Source: Pseudomonadota bacterium
GTDB lineage: Bacteria > Pseudomonadota > Alphaproteobacteria > Acetobacterales > Acetobacteraceae
Direction: 5' to 3'
Length of the DNA: 5,995 nt
Assembly (NCBI GenBank): GCA_021808985.1
Contig: JAKBAQ010000175.1
Coordinates: forward strand, 1-5,995
The notes beneath the pieces were generated by a model that saw nothing but the letters and a program-made list of their open reading frames with translations, had not been told where the DNA came from and searched no databases. The position numbers and the translations under genes are program-made. Position 1 is the first letter of the stretch, and each line of letters starts with the position of its first letter. Of the stretch, positions 1 to 5,995 are shown in pieces.

Positions 1-1
1 C

Positions 2-475
2 GATTTCCGGCTCATGGACCGTGTGGTGGTCAACGCCTTAAAGCAACTGCCCGAGCGTCAGCGCTTCATGAAGGGCCTGTTCGCCTGGGTCGGCTTCCGC
101 ACTGTCACCATTGATTATGCCCGCGCCCCGCGCGCCGCCGGCGCCACGAAATTCTCAGGCTTCGCGCTGTGGAATTTCGCGCTGGAAGGCTTCACCAGCT
201 TCTCCACCGCGCCGCTGAAAATCTGGACCTATCTCGGCGCCCTCACCGCGCTGGGCACGGTTCTCTATGCGCTCTACATCATCATCTACACGGTGGTGTT
301 CGGCAACAAAGTCCCAGGCTATGCCTCGCTCTTCGTCGCCATCACGTTCTTTGGCAGCGTACAGCTCATCAGCATCGGCCTGCTGGGGGAATATATAGGG
401 CGTATCTACCTTGAGACGAAACAGCGGCCCAGCTACCTCATCCGCAAAATTCACGGGCGTGGCGATGGAGCCTGA
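2..475 (+). CDS. Family 2 glycosyltransferase, polyprenyl-phosphate type (C-terminal part, start outside window)
   Basis: The reading frame is open from base 2 and begins with Asp-Phe-Arg-Leu, a conserved stretch late in the GT-A catalytic domain of DPM1/GtrB/ArnC-like enzymes, so the N-terminal catalytic half lies upstream of the window. About 157 residues are visible. The motif EGFTSFSTAPLK (about bases 188-223) is typical of this family just before the membrane part. Two hydrophobic segments follow, at about bases 218-301 and 320-397, the second ending in the characteristic GLLGEYIGRIYLE. Family members transfer a sugar from a nucleotide donor to undecaprenyl or another polyprenyl phosphate at the inner membrane, for later modification of lipopolysaccharide, O-antigen or other glycans. 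Donor and acceptor cannot be read here. The end overlaps the downstream methyltransferase by 11 bases, suggesting coupled translation. Family assignment is firm; the pathway is not. Confidence 0.9.
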   Translation, partial: DFRLMDRVVVNALKQLPERQRFMKGLFAWVGFRTVTIDYARAPRAAGATKFSGFALWNFALEGFTSFSTAPLKIWTYLGALTALGTVLYALYIIIYTVVFGNKVPGYASLFVAITFFGSVQLISIGLLGEYIGRIYLETKQRPSYLIRKIHGRGDGA

Positions 476-1199
476 AGCCTATCTCGACATGGCGGCGGTT
501 GAGGCGCGGCACTGGTGGTTCGCCGGGCGGCGGCGTGTGCTTGCCGCCGCCATCCGGGGCATGCGGCTCCCCGCCAACGCGCGAATTCTCGAACTCGGCT
601 CGGGCACGGGCGGCAATTTCGCGTTTCTGTCCGGCTTTGGTGGGGTTAGCGCCGTGGAAATGAACGAGACGGCGCGCGAGATTTCCCAGGCCAGGGGGCA
701 GGGTGCGGCCGTCCATCACGGCATGCTGCCTGATAACCTGCCATTTGAGGGCCATGTGTTCGACCTCGTCTGCCTGTTCGACGTGCTGGAGCATATCGAG
801 GAGGATGACGCCACCCTGCGGACTATCCGTGGCCTGCTGGCGCCGGGCGGCCGCGCGCTCATCACCGTTCCGGCGCATCCCTCCCTGTTCGGCCCGCATG
901 ATATCGCCCTGCACCACAAGCGCCGCTACACCCGCGCGCAGCTTGCGGCCAAACTGCGCGCGGCCGGCCTGCGGGTGCAAAAACTCAGCTTCATGAACAT
1001 GGCCCTGGCCCCGTGCGCCTTCGCGCTGCGCTGGCTGGACCGGCTGCGCGGCGCGCGGCAGGCCAGCGGCACCAGCATTCCGCCCGCGCCGGTGAACACC
1101 CTGTTCACCTGGATGTTCAGCGCCGAGGCCTGGGTTTTGCCGTATGCCGATCTGCCGTTCGGCCTCTCGCTCCTGGCCGTGGTCAGCGCCGCTGATTAA
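465..1199 (+). CDS. Class I SAM-dependent methyltransferase
   Basis: This 244-residue protein has a Rossmann-type methyltransferase core. Motif I is ILELGSGTGG (residues 41-50), an acidic residue ends strand 2 (VSAVEMN, Glu65), FDVLEH lies at 105-110, and LAPGGRALITVPAHP (125-139) is the usual post-motif region. The N-terminal YLDMAAVEARHWWFAGRRR and the C-terminal LPYADLPFGLSLLAV are features I associate with methyltransferases encoded next to polyprenol glycosyltransferases. I chose the ATG at 465; an upstream in-frame ATG at 411 would add 18 low-similarity residues inside the glycosyltransferase. GTG at 459 is also possible. No clear Shine-Dalgarno is visible, which fits translational coupling to the upstream gene through the 11-base overlap. 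The acceptor is unknown; a lipid-linked sugar or envelope glycan is an inference from context only. Confidence 0.88.
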   Translation: MEPEAYLDMAAVEARHWWFAGRRRVLAAAIRGMRLPANARILELGSGTGGNFAFLSGFGGVSAVEMNETAREISQARGQGAAVHHGMLPDNLPFEGHVFDLVCLFDVLEHIEEDDATLRTIRGLLAPGGRALITVPAHPSLFGPHDIALHHKRRYTRAQLAAKLRAAGLRVQKLSFMNMALAPCAFALRWLDRLRGARQASGTSIPPAPVNTLFTWMFSAEAWVLPYADLPFGLSLLAVVSAAD

Positions 1200-1220
1200 A
1201 GCTATGCTGCGCGGAGAGTG

Positions 1221-1226
1221 AAGGAG
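1221..1226 (+). promoter_or_regulatory. Ribosome binding site for the carbon-nitrogen hydrolase
   Basis: AAGGAG lies 9 bases before the ATG at 1236. It decides the start: it would sit inside the coding region if translation began at the GTG at 1218, and it is too far (15 bases) from the second ATG at 1242. Confidence 0.75.
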
Positions 1227-1235
1227 AGCGGACAT

Positions 1236-2066
1236 ATGCGCATGAGCGTGATTCAAATGTCCCCGGGGGCGGACAAGGCGCAAAACATCGCCCAGGCGCG
1301 CGCCCTGATCGAGGGGGCGATCGCGGCGGACAAGCCTGATCTGATCGCCCTGCCGGAAATGTGGACTTGCCTGGGCGGCAGCCGGGAGCAAAAATTCGCC
1401 GCCGCCGAGCATCTGCCCGCCGCGGCTGAGATGGGCGGCCCGGCCTATGAGTTCCTGCGCCAGATGGCCGAGACCAACGGCGTCTATATTCATGGCGGCT
1501 CCATTGGCGAGCTGGCCGGTGAGCGGCTCTACAACACCAGCCTGGTGTTCAGCCCCGTCGGCGTTGAACTCGCCCGCTACCGCAAGATCCATTTGTTTGA
1601 CATCACCACCCCCGACGGCCAGGGCTACCGTGAGAGCGCCACCTTCGGCGCGGGGGAGGAGGTTGTAACCTGCCATGCCGGCGGCACGCATATCGGCCTC
1701 GCCATTTGCTACGATCTGCGCTTCCCCGAACTCTTCCTCGCCCTGCGGCGCAAGAATGTCGACCTCATCGTCCTGCCCGCCGCCTTCACCCTGCAGACGG
1801 GAAAAGACCATTGGGAGGTTCTGCTGCGCGCCCGCGCGATTGAAACCCAGTGCTGGCTGGCCGCGCCGGCCTGCACCGGCACCCACCGTGACGCTGATGG
1901 CGAAGCCCGCGTCACCTACGGCCATTCCATGATCGTGGACCCATGGGGCCATGTCGTCGCCAAGGCCTCCGATGGCATTGGCTGGGCCACCGCGCGGATC
2001 GACAAGGCCTTCACCGCCCGTGTCCGCGCCAACATGCCGGTGCTTGAGCACCGGAAGCTGGCATGA
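1236..2066 (+). CDS. Carbon-nitrogen hydrolase, Nit1/Nit2-like amidase
   Basis: This 276-residue protein covers the whole nitrilase-superfamily domain. The catalytic triad is intact: Glu41 in LIALPEMW, Lys117 in YRKIHLFDI, and Cys158 in AICYDLRFPELF. The sequence around Lys and Cys (RKIHLFDI, CYDLRFPE) and the later GHSMIVDPWGHVVA match the Nit branch. That branch holds omega-amidase, which hydrolyses 2-oxoglutaramate and 2-oxosuccinamate, and deaminated-glutathione amidase, a metabolite-repair enzyme. The protein is expected in the cytosol, with no signal peptide. Which of the two reactions it performs cannot be settled from motifs, though the overall look leans towards the Nit1 (deaminated glutathione) type. 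Start at 1236 is backed by AAGGAG 9 bases upstream. It follows the methyltransferase after 36 bases and precedes nadK by 40 bases, so it may be co-transcribed with both. Confidence 0.92.
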   Translation: MRMSVIQMSPGADKAQNIAQARALIEGAIAADKPDLIALPEMWTCLGGSREQKFAAAEHLPAAAEMGGPAYEFLRQMAETNGVYIHGGSIGELAGERLYNTSLVFSPVGVELARYRKIHLFDITTPDGQGYRESATFGAGEEVVTCHAGGTHIGLAICYDLRFPELFLALRRKNVDLIVLPAAFTLQTGKDHWEVLLRARAIETQCWLAAPACTGTHRDADGEARVTYGHSMIVDPWGHVVAKASDGIGWATARIDKAFTARVRANMPVLEHRKLA

Positions 2067-2106
2067 GCGCGCAGGGAGCCGACGGGGCCGGCGTGCGCCA
2101 GATATC

Positions 2107-2865
2107 ATGAAAATCGCCTTCATCGCCGCCCGCACGGAAATCGCCGCGGCGGCCCAGGCGCGGCTCACCGCCACCTATGGCAATTGCGATGTGCGGGACT
2201 GCGATGTCATCGTCGCCCTGGGCGGCGATGGGCTGATGCTCGAATGCCTGCACAAGGTGCTCGGCACCACGCAGCCCGTTTATGGCATGAATTGCGGTTC
2301 CGTCGGCTTCATGATGAACGAGTTCCAGGAGCCGGAGCTGCTGGAGCGTATCAGCCGCGCCCATCCCAGCATTCTGCACCCGCTGCGCATGCATGCGATC
2401 ACCGCTTCAGGCGTGGTGGAGGAGGCCATGGCCCTCAACGAAGTCTCCCTGCTCCGCCAGCTCCGCCAGGCCGCCAAAATCCGCATCCATGTGGACCATA
2501 CAGTGCGGCTGGAGGAGCTGATCTGCGACGGCGTGCTCATCTCCACCCCTGCCGGCTCCACGGCCTATAACCTGTCCGCCCACGGTCCCATCATCCCGCT
2601 CAGCGCCAATCTGCTGCCGCTCACGCCCATTTCCGCCTTCCGCCCGCGGCGCTGGCGCGGCGCGCTGCTGCCCTCCACAGTGGATGTGCTGTTTGAAATC
2701 CTGGAGCCCGACAAGCGCCCCGTCGCCGCGGTGGCGGACTTCACGGAGGTCCGCAATGTCGTCTCCGTCGCCGTCAGCGAAGACCGCAGCATAGGCGCCA
2801 CCGTGCTTTTTGACCCTGACAGGGCGCTCTCCGAACGCATCATCACCGAACAGTTCACGGTCTGA
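2107..2865 (+). CDS. nadK: NAD kinase
   Basis: This 252-residue protein phosphorylates NAD to NADP in the cytosol, the only de novo source of NADP in most bacteria. The hallmark motifs are all present: VALGGDG with the catalytic Asp (GGDG at 39-42), NCGSVGFMMN (62-71), the Asn-Glu pair (111-112), and the DGVLISTPAGSTAYNLSAHGP stretch that binds the nucleotide (141-161). Length and the motif ISAFRPRRWRGALLP fit the short alphaproteobacterial form. I chose ATG 2107 because MKIAFIAA is a typical NadK first strand; the frame stays open upstream to 1951, but only as an overlap with the hydrolase. No good Shine-Dalgarno is visible: AGGGAG at 2073-2078 is 28 bases away. This may mean weak or coupled translation from the upstream gene. 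Confidence 0.96.
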   Translation: MKIAFIAARTEIAAAAQARLTATYGNCDVRDCDVIVALGGDGLMLECLHKVLGTTQPVYGMNCGSVGFMMNEFQEPELLERISRAHPSILHPLRMHAITASGVVEEAMALNEVSLLRQLRQAAKIRIHVDHTVRLEELICDGVLISTPAGSTAYNLSAHGPIIPLSANLLPLTPISAFRPRRWRGALLPSTVDVLFEILEPDKRPVAAVADFTEVRNVVSVAVSEDRSIGATVLFDPDRALSERIITEQFTV

Positions 2866-2882
2866 GCGCCAGCGTTCTTCCG

Positions 2883-2899
2883 GGCGCCGGGCAGGTGCC
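2883..2899 (+). other. Weak stem-loop after nadK, possible transcript end
   Basis: GGCGCC (2883-2888) can pair with GGTGCC (2894-2899) across a 5-base loop, with one G-U pair. An overlapping smaller hairpin, CCGG-GCG-CCGG, lies at 2880-2890. No run of T follows (the next bases are GCAAAATTAG), so this is not a standard intrinsic terminator. It could stabilise the 3' end of the nadK message, or be chance in GC-rich DNA. Confidence 0.25.
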
Positions 2900-2904
2900 G
2901 CAAA

Positions 2905-2925
2905 ATTAGTACGCCACCTACTAAT
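2905..2925. promoter_or_regulatory. Candidate operator: perfect inverted repeat ATTAGTA-N7-TACTAAT
   Basis: Two perfect 7-base arms (2905-2911 and 2919-2925) flank the spacer CGCCACC. The site is AT-rich within a strongly GC-rich window, and lies 91 bases before the start of the hydroxyacid dehydrogenase in the only real intergenic gap. Arm length and spacing suit a dimeric repressor or activator. The regulator is not in the window and its family cannot be named from the site alone. A looser second pair, AGTAC (2908-2912) and GTACT (2929-2933), overlaps it. TACTAAT also resembles a -10 element, but no good -35 sits 16-18 bases upstream, so the promoter itself is not located. Symmetry is seen; function is inferred. 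Confidence 0.45.
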
Positions 2926-3004
2926 ACGGTACTTGATGTTTTCCGCGCCTTCCCACACTCTCCCGCCAGCAATCCCCAGCCGCATGGCCGGGGGCAAAAC
3001 GAAT

Positions 3005-3010
3005 GGGGAG
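3005..3010 (+). promoter_or_regulatory. Ribosome binding site for the hydroxyacid dehydrogenase
   Basis: GGGGAG lies 6 bases before the ATG at 3017. It supports that start over the in-frame ATG at 2984, which would place this site inside the coding region and add 11 residues before the expected first strand of the Rossmann fold. Confidence 0.65.
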
Positions 3011-3016
3011 CGGACC

Positions 3017-3910
3017 ATGCAGCAAGTAGGCTTTATCGGCGTTGGCGCCATGGGCGGGGCAATTGCCACCTGCCTGCTCAAAAAAGGCATCGCCGTGCTG
3101 GCGTATGACCGTAATCAGGCGGTTCTTGACGCTCTGCGGCAAAAGGGCGCCACCAGCGCCGCCTCCGTGCGCGATGTCGTGGATCAGGCCGAGATCGTCT
3201 TCGCCTGCCTCCCGACGGTGGAGATATGCAAAACCGTCGCCTTTGGCCCTGGCGGCGTGGCCGAGGGCAAGAAGGTTAAAATCTATATCGAGACCTCCAC
3301 CCTGGGCGGCGCGGCGGCGGTGGAAATTGCCCAGGGGCTGGAAAAACATGGCATCACCATGCTGGATACCCCGGTTGTCGGCGGCACCATGGCGGCCGAG
3401 GCGGGCAATCTCGGCGTTCTCACGGCCGGCCCGGCGGACGCTTTCGAGCGCGCCAAATTCGCCCTGGAAGCCTTCGCCGGCCGCCTCTTCTACCTGGGCG
3501 CCGCCGCCGGCATGGGGCAGGCCGGCAAGGTGGTGAACAATGCGGTCGCCTATGCCTGCGTGCTGGCGACATGCGAGGCCGTCTCGCTGGGGCTGAAGGC
3601 CGGGCTGGACATGGAAACCGCCGTCGCGATCATCAACCAGGGCAGCGGCGCCAATTTCTTCTCCCAGCGCGTTTTTCCCGGCTATATCATGCAGAACAGG
3701 TTTGATGGCACCGGCGCCATCGAAATCGGCCTGAAGGACGTCAAACTCTTCCTGGAGGAAGCCGGCCGCCTGCACATGCAGGCGCCGATGGCCAGCGCCG
3801 TCTCCTCATTGCAGAAGCAAATCGTCGAATCCGGCCCGCCTGGCCGCGACACCCTCACGATCTTCCACTATTTCACCGATCTGGCCGGTCTGCCCCGCTA
3901 CGGATCGTAA
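3017..3910 (+). CDS. NAD(P)-dependent beta-hydroxyacid dehydrogenase, 3-hydroxyisobutyrate dehydrogenase superfamily
   Basis: This 297-residue protein has the usual family length and layout. The N-terminal Rossmann domain carries GFIGVGAMGG (5-14, dinucleotide loop G8-x-G10-x-x-G13). Strand 2 ends in AYDRN; Asp31 there leans towards NAD over NADP, though Arg32 leaves this open. The substrate region DTPVVGG is at 117-123, the catalytic Lys171 and partner Asn175 sit in GQAGKVVNN, and LKDVKLF is at 239-245 in the all-helical C-terminal domain. Family members reversibly oxidise 3-hydroxyisobutyrate, tartronate semialdehyde, gamma-hydroxybutyrate and related acids. The usual Ser of the D-x-P-V-S-G-G motif is Val121 here, so the substrate is not assigned. 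Start at 3017 is supported by GGGGAG 6 bases upstream. The next gene follows after 43 bases in the same direction, probably one transcript, possibly controlled from the inverted repeat at 2905-2925. Confidence 0.9.
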   Translation: MQQVGFIGVGAMGGAIATCLLKKGIAVLAYDRNQAVLDALRQKGATSAASVRDVVDQAEIVFACLPTVEICKTVAFGPGGVAEGKKVKIYIETSTLGGAAAVEIAQGLEKHGITMLDTPVVGGTMAAEAGNLGVLTAGPADAFERAKFALEAFAGRLFYLGAAAGMGQAGKVVNNAVAYACVLATCEAVSLGLKAGLDMETAVAIINQGSGANFFSQRVFPGYIMQNRFDGTGAIEIGLKDVKLFLEEAGRLHMQAPMASAVSSLQKQIVESGPPGRDTLTIFHYFTDLAGLPRYGS

Positions 3911-3912
3911 CA

Positions 3913-3927
3913 GCCCCCTTGCGGGGC
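3913..3927 (+). other. Short GC hairpin between the dehydrogenase and the flavoprotein gene
   Basis: GCCCC (3913-3917) pairs with GGGGC (3923-3927) over the loop CTTGC. No T-run follows and the next gene starts 27 bases later, so a terminator is unlikely. It could adjust the relative expression of the two genes or be chance. Confidence 0.2.
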
Positions 3928-3953
3928 CGGGCGATCAGTTCAATGATGCGGGC

Positions 3954-5995
3954 ATGACCCTCCCAACCCAATCGCGCGCCGTCATCATCGGCGGTGGCAT
4001 CATCGGCTGTTCCACCGCCTATCACCTGGCCAAGCTTGGCTGGGAAGTCACCCTGCTGGAGCGCGCCAAGCTCACCTCCGGCAGCACCTTTCATGCCGCC
4101 GGCCTGGTCGGCCAGCTCCGCTCCTCGGCCAGCATCACCCAGCTGCTCGGTGAATCGGTGAAGCTCTACCGCTCGCTGGAGGCTGAAACCGGCCTCGCCA
4201 CCGGCTGGAAGATGAATGGCGGCCTGCGCCTCGCCTGCAACCAGGAGCGCTGGACCGAGGTGAAGCGCCAGGCCACCACGGCGCGCTCCTTCGGGCTGGA
4301 GATGCACCTGCTCACCCCTAAGGAGGCGCAAGATCTCTGGCCCTTGATGCGGATTGACGATCTCGTCGGCGCCGCCTTTTTGCCCACTGATGGCCAGGCC
4401 AACCCGTCAGACATCACCCTCTCGCTTGCCAAGGGCGCGCGCATGAACGGCGCGAAAATTTTTGAGGACATGCCGGTCACCTCCATAGAGGTCACCAATG
4501 GCCGCGCCAGCGCCGTGCTCACCGCCCAGGGGCGCATCGCCACCGATGCCGTCATCGTCTGCTGCGGCCAGTGGACCCGCGCGCTCTGCGCCAGCGTCGG
4601 CGTCAATGTTCCCCTGGTCTCGGTCGAGCATCAATACATGGTCACCGAGGCCATCCCCGGCACGCCCAAGAACCTGCCCACATTGCGCGACCCCGACCGC
4701 CTGACCTATTACAAGGAGGAAGTCGGCGGCCTGGTCATGGGCGGGTACGAGCCCAACCCCATCCCCTGGGCGGTGCAGGGAATTCCGGAAAATTTCTCCT
4801 ATCAGCTGCTCAATTCCAACTGGGAACATTTCGAGCCGATCATGGAGCTGGCCATCGGCCGCGTTCCGGCACTTGCCACCGCCGGGGTGAAAACCCTCAT
4901 CAACGGGCCGGAGAGCTTCACCCCTGACGGTAATTTCATTCTCGGCGAAGCGCCGGAGCTGCCCGGCCTCTTTGTCGGCGCCGGGTTCAATGCCTTTGGC
5001 ATCGCCTCGGGTGGCGGGGCCGGCAAAATGCTGGCTGAATGGGTCGTGGGGGGTGAACCCTCCATGGATCTGTGGCCCGTGGACATCCGCCGTTTCGGCC
5101 CCCCGCACCGCGATACCGGCTGGGTCCGCACCCGCACGCTGGAAGCCTACGCCAAGCATTACACCATGGCCTGGCCATCGGAGGAGTATAAATCCGCCCG
5201 TCCGCTGCGCCGCTCGCCGCTCTATGCGCGCCTTGAGCAGGCCGGCGCCTGCTTTGGTGAAAAACTCGGCTGGGAGCGCCCCAACTGGTTCGCCGCCCCG
5301 GGCGAAACCCCGGCTGACATTTACACCTTCGAGAAACCCAACTGGTTTGCCGCCGTGGCGCGCGAGCACCGGAACACCCGCCAGAACGTCACCCTGTTTG
5401 ACGAAACCTCCTTCGCCAAATTTCTCTTCACCGGGCGAGACGCCGAGGACGCGCTCTCCTGGATCTGCGCCAACGACATTTCCGCCCCTCCCGGCAGGCT
5501 CACCTACACGCAGATGTGCAACGCGCGTGGCGGCATTGAGGCGGATCTCACCGTCGCGCGCCTGGAGGAGCAAAAATTCTATATCACCACCGGCACCGGC
5601 TTCGCCACGCATGATGCCGATTGGATTATCCGCAACATCCCCAAGGGGATGGACGCGCGGCTGCTCGATGTCACCTCCGCCTACGCCACCATCGCGCTGA
5701 TGGGGCCGAACGCCCGCGCGGTCTTGCGGCAGATCACCACGGATGACATTTCCAACGCCGCCTTCCCCTTTGGCGCCGCGCGCGTCATCACCGCTGCGGG
5801 CGCGCGCGTCATCGCCTTGCGGGTTACCTATGTCGGCGAGCTTGGCTGGGAGCTGCATATTCCCACTGAATTCGCCCTCACGCTCTATGACGCCCTGATG
5901 GAAGCGGGCGCGGCGCACGGCATCGCGCCCGGCGGCTACCGCGCCATTGAAACCCTGCGCCTGGAGAAGTTCTACCGCGCCTGGGGCTCAGACCT
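3954..5995 (+). CDS. FAD-dependent oxidoreductase fused to GcvT-like folate domain, dimethylglycine/sarcosine dehydrogenase type (3' end outside window)
   Basis: The frame is open from ATG 3954 to the window end (680 residues); relatives are about 800-830, so the last folate-binding part is missing. A DAO-type FAD domain (about 8-366) starts with VIIGGGIIG (GGGIIG 13-18) and Glu36 for the ribose. GSTFHAAGL (43-51) places His47 where dimethylglycine and sarcosine dehydrogenases attach FAD covalently. A short linker domain (about 369-423) follows, then a GcvT-like domain from about 425 with RGGIEADLTV (525-534; Asp531 is the likely folate-site acid), TYVGELGWELHIP (625-637) and LRLEKFYRAWGSD at the cut. 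Family members oxidatively demethylate N-methylated glycines and hand the carbon to tetrahydrofolate as methylene-THF. The true amine is not fixed by motifs. No signal peptide and no clear Shine-Dalgarno are visible; no other in-frame start lies nearby. Confidence 0.92.
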   Translation, partial: MTLPTQSRAVIIGGGIIGCSTAYHLAKLGWEVTLLERAKLTSGSTFHAAGLVGQLRSSASITQLLGESVKLYRSLEAETGLATGWKMNGGLRLACNQERWTEVKRQATTARSFGLEMHLLTPKEAQDLWPLMRIDDLVGAAFLPTDGQANPSDITLSLAKGARMNGAKIFEDMPVTSIEVTNGRASAVLTAQGRIATDAVIVCCGQWTRALCASVGVNVPLVSVEHQYMVTEAIPGTPKNLPTLRDPDRLTYYKEEVGGLVMGGYEPNPIPWAVQGIPENFSYQLLNSNWEHFEPIMELAIGRVPALATAGVKTLINGPESFTPDGNFILGEAPELPGLFVGAGFNAFGIASGGGAGKMLAEWVVGGEPSMDLWPVDIRRFGPPHRDTGWVRTRTLEAYAKHYTMAWPSEEYKSARPLRRSPLYARLEQAGACFGEKLGWERPNWFAAPGETPADIYTFEKPNWFAAVAREHRNTRQNVTLFDETSFAKFLFTGRDAEDALSWICANDISAPPGRLTYTQMCNARGGIEADLTVARLEEQKFYITTGTGFATHDADWIIRNIPKGMDARLLDVTSAYATIALMGPNARAVLRQITTDDISNAAFPFGAARVITAAGARVIALRVTYVGELGWELHIPTEFALTLYDALMEAGAAHGIAPGGYRAIETLRLEKFYRAWGSD
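5280..5354 (+). repeat. Imperfect direct repeat inside the flavoprotein gene
   Basis: An 18-base unit at 5280-5297 recurs at 5337-5354 with one silent change (TTC to TTT), 57 bases apart. Both copies encode PNWFAA (residues 443-448 and 462-467), at the entry of the GcvT-like domain. Confidence 0.6.

Noticed and set aside
438..2174. 578-codon open frame on the minus strand across the methyltransferase and hydrolase
   Set aside because: It runs antisense to two genes with intact motifs, its translation shows no recognisable domain and is rich in Gly, Ala and Arg, as expected for antisense frames in GC-rich DNA.
2933..2960. Sigma-70 promoter starting with TTGATG
   Set aside because: No -10-like hexamer lies 16-18 bases downstream; that stretch is C-rich.
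2921..3775. 284-codon minus-strand frame opposite the hydroxyacid dehydrogenase
   Set aside because: It is antisense to a well-supported gene and has no recognisable domain.
3913..3927. Rho-independent terminator after the hydroxyacid dehydrogenase
   Set aside because: The stem is only 5 base pairs and no T-run follows; kept only as a low-confidence hairpin.
5778..5813. Direct repeat GCGCGCGTCATC, two copies 24 bases apart
   Set aside because: It is short, low in complexity, and explained by coding for two Ala-Arg-Val-Ile stretches within the GcvT-like domain.
4407..5918. 503-codon open frame on the minus strand inside the flavoprotein gene
   Set aside because: It is the antisense shadow of a gene with clear FAD and GcvT motifs, and no family features can be seen in its translation.

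Overview
The window is GC-rich with heavy use of C- or G-ending codons. Together with the short (252-residue) NAD kinase of the alphaproteobacterial type, this points to an alphaproteobacterium, possibly a member of the Acetobacteraceae; the lower ranks are a guess. Every supported gene lies on the + strand. About 94% of the window is coding, and no RNA gene, insertion sequence, CRISPR array or phage gene was seen.

Region 1 (2-1199) holds the tail of a membrane-anchored family 2 glycosyltransferase of the polyprenyl-phosphate type. A class I SAM-dependent methyltransferase overlaps it by 11 bases. The pair looks translationally coupled and probably serves a cell-envelope or lipid-linked sugar pathway whose product cannot be read from the sequence.

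Region 2 (1236-2865) holds a Nit-type carbon-nitrogen hydrolase with an intact Glu-Lys-Cys triad, followed 40 bases later by NAD kinase (nadK). These are housekeeping genes: probable amide hydrolysis or metabolite repair, and NADP supply. The gaps of 36 and 40 bases would allow one transcript from the glycosyltransferase through nadK.

Region 3 (2866-3016) is the only sizeable non-coding gap. It contains a small AT-rich island with a perfect inverted repeat, ATTAGTA-N7-TACTAAT, which is a candidate operator for the genes that follow. A weak hairpin lies just before it.

Region 4 (3017-5995) holds a beta-hydroxyacid dehydrogenase of the 3-hydroxyisobutyrate dehydrogenase superfamily. It is followed by a large flavoprotein of the dimethylglycine/sarcosine dehydrogenase type, with an FAD oxidoreductase fused to a GcvT-like folate-binding domain, cut by the window end. 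The two probably form a catabolic unit. The flavoprotein should demethylate an N-methylated amine and pass the one-carbon unit to tetrahydrofolate. The substrate of the dehydrogenase is unknown, and its substrate-binding motif departs from the family consensus.

I found no strong case for a wholly new system. The points most worth following are the inverted repeat, the altered substrate motif of the dehydrogenase, and the pairing of the last two genes.
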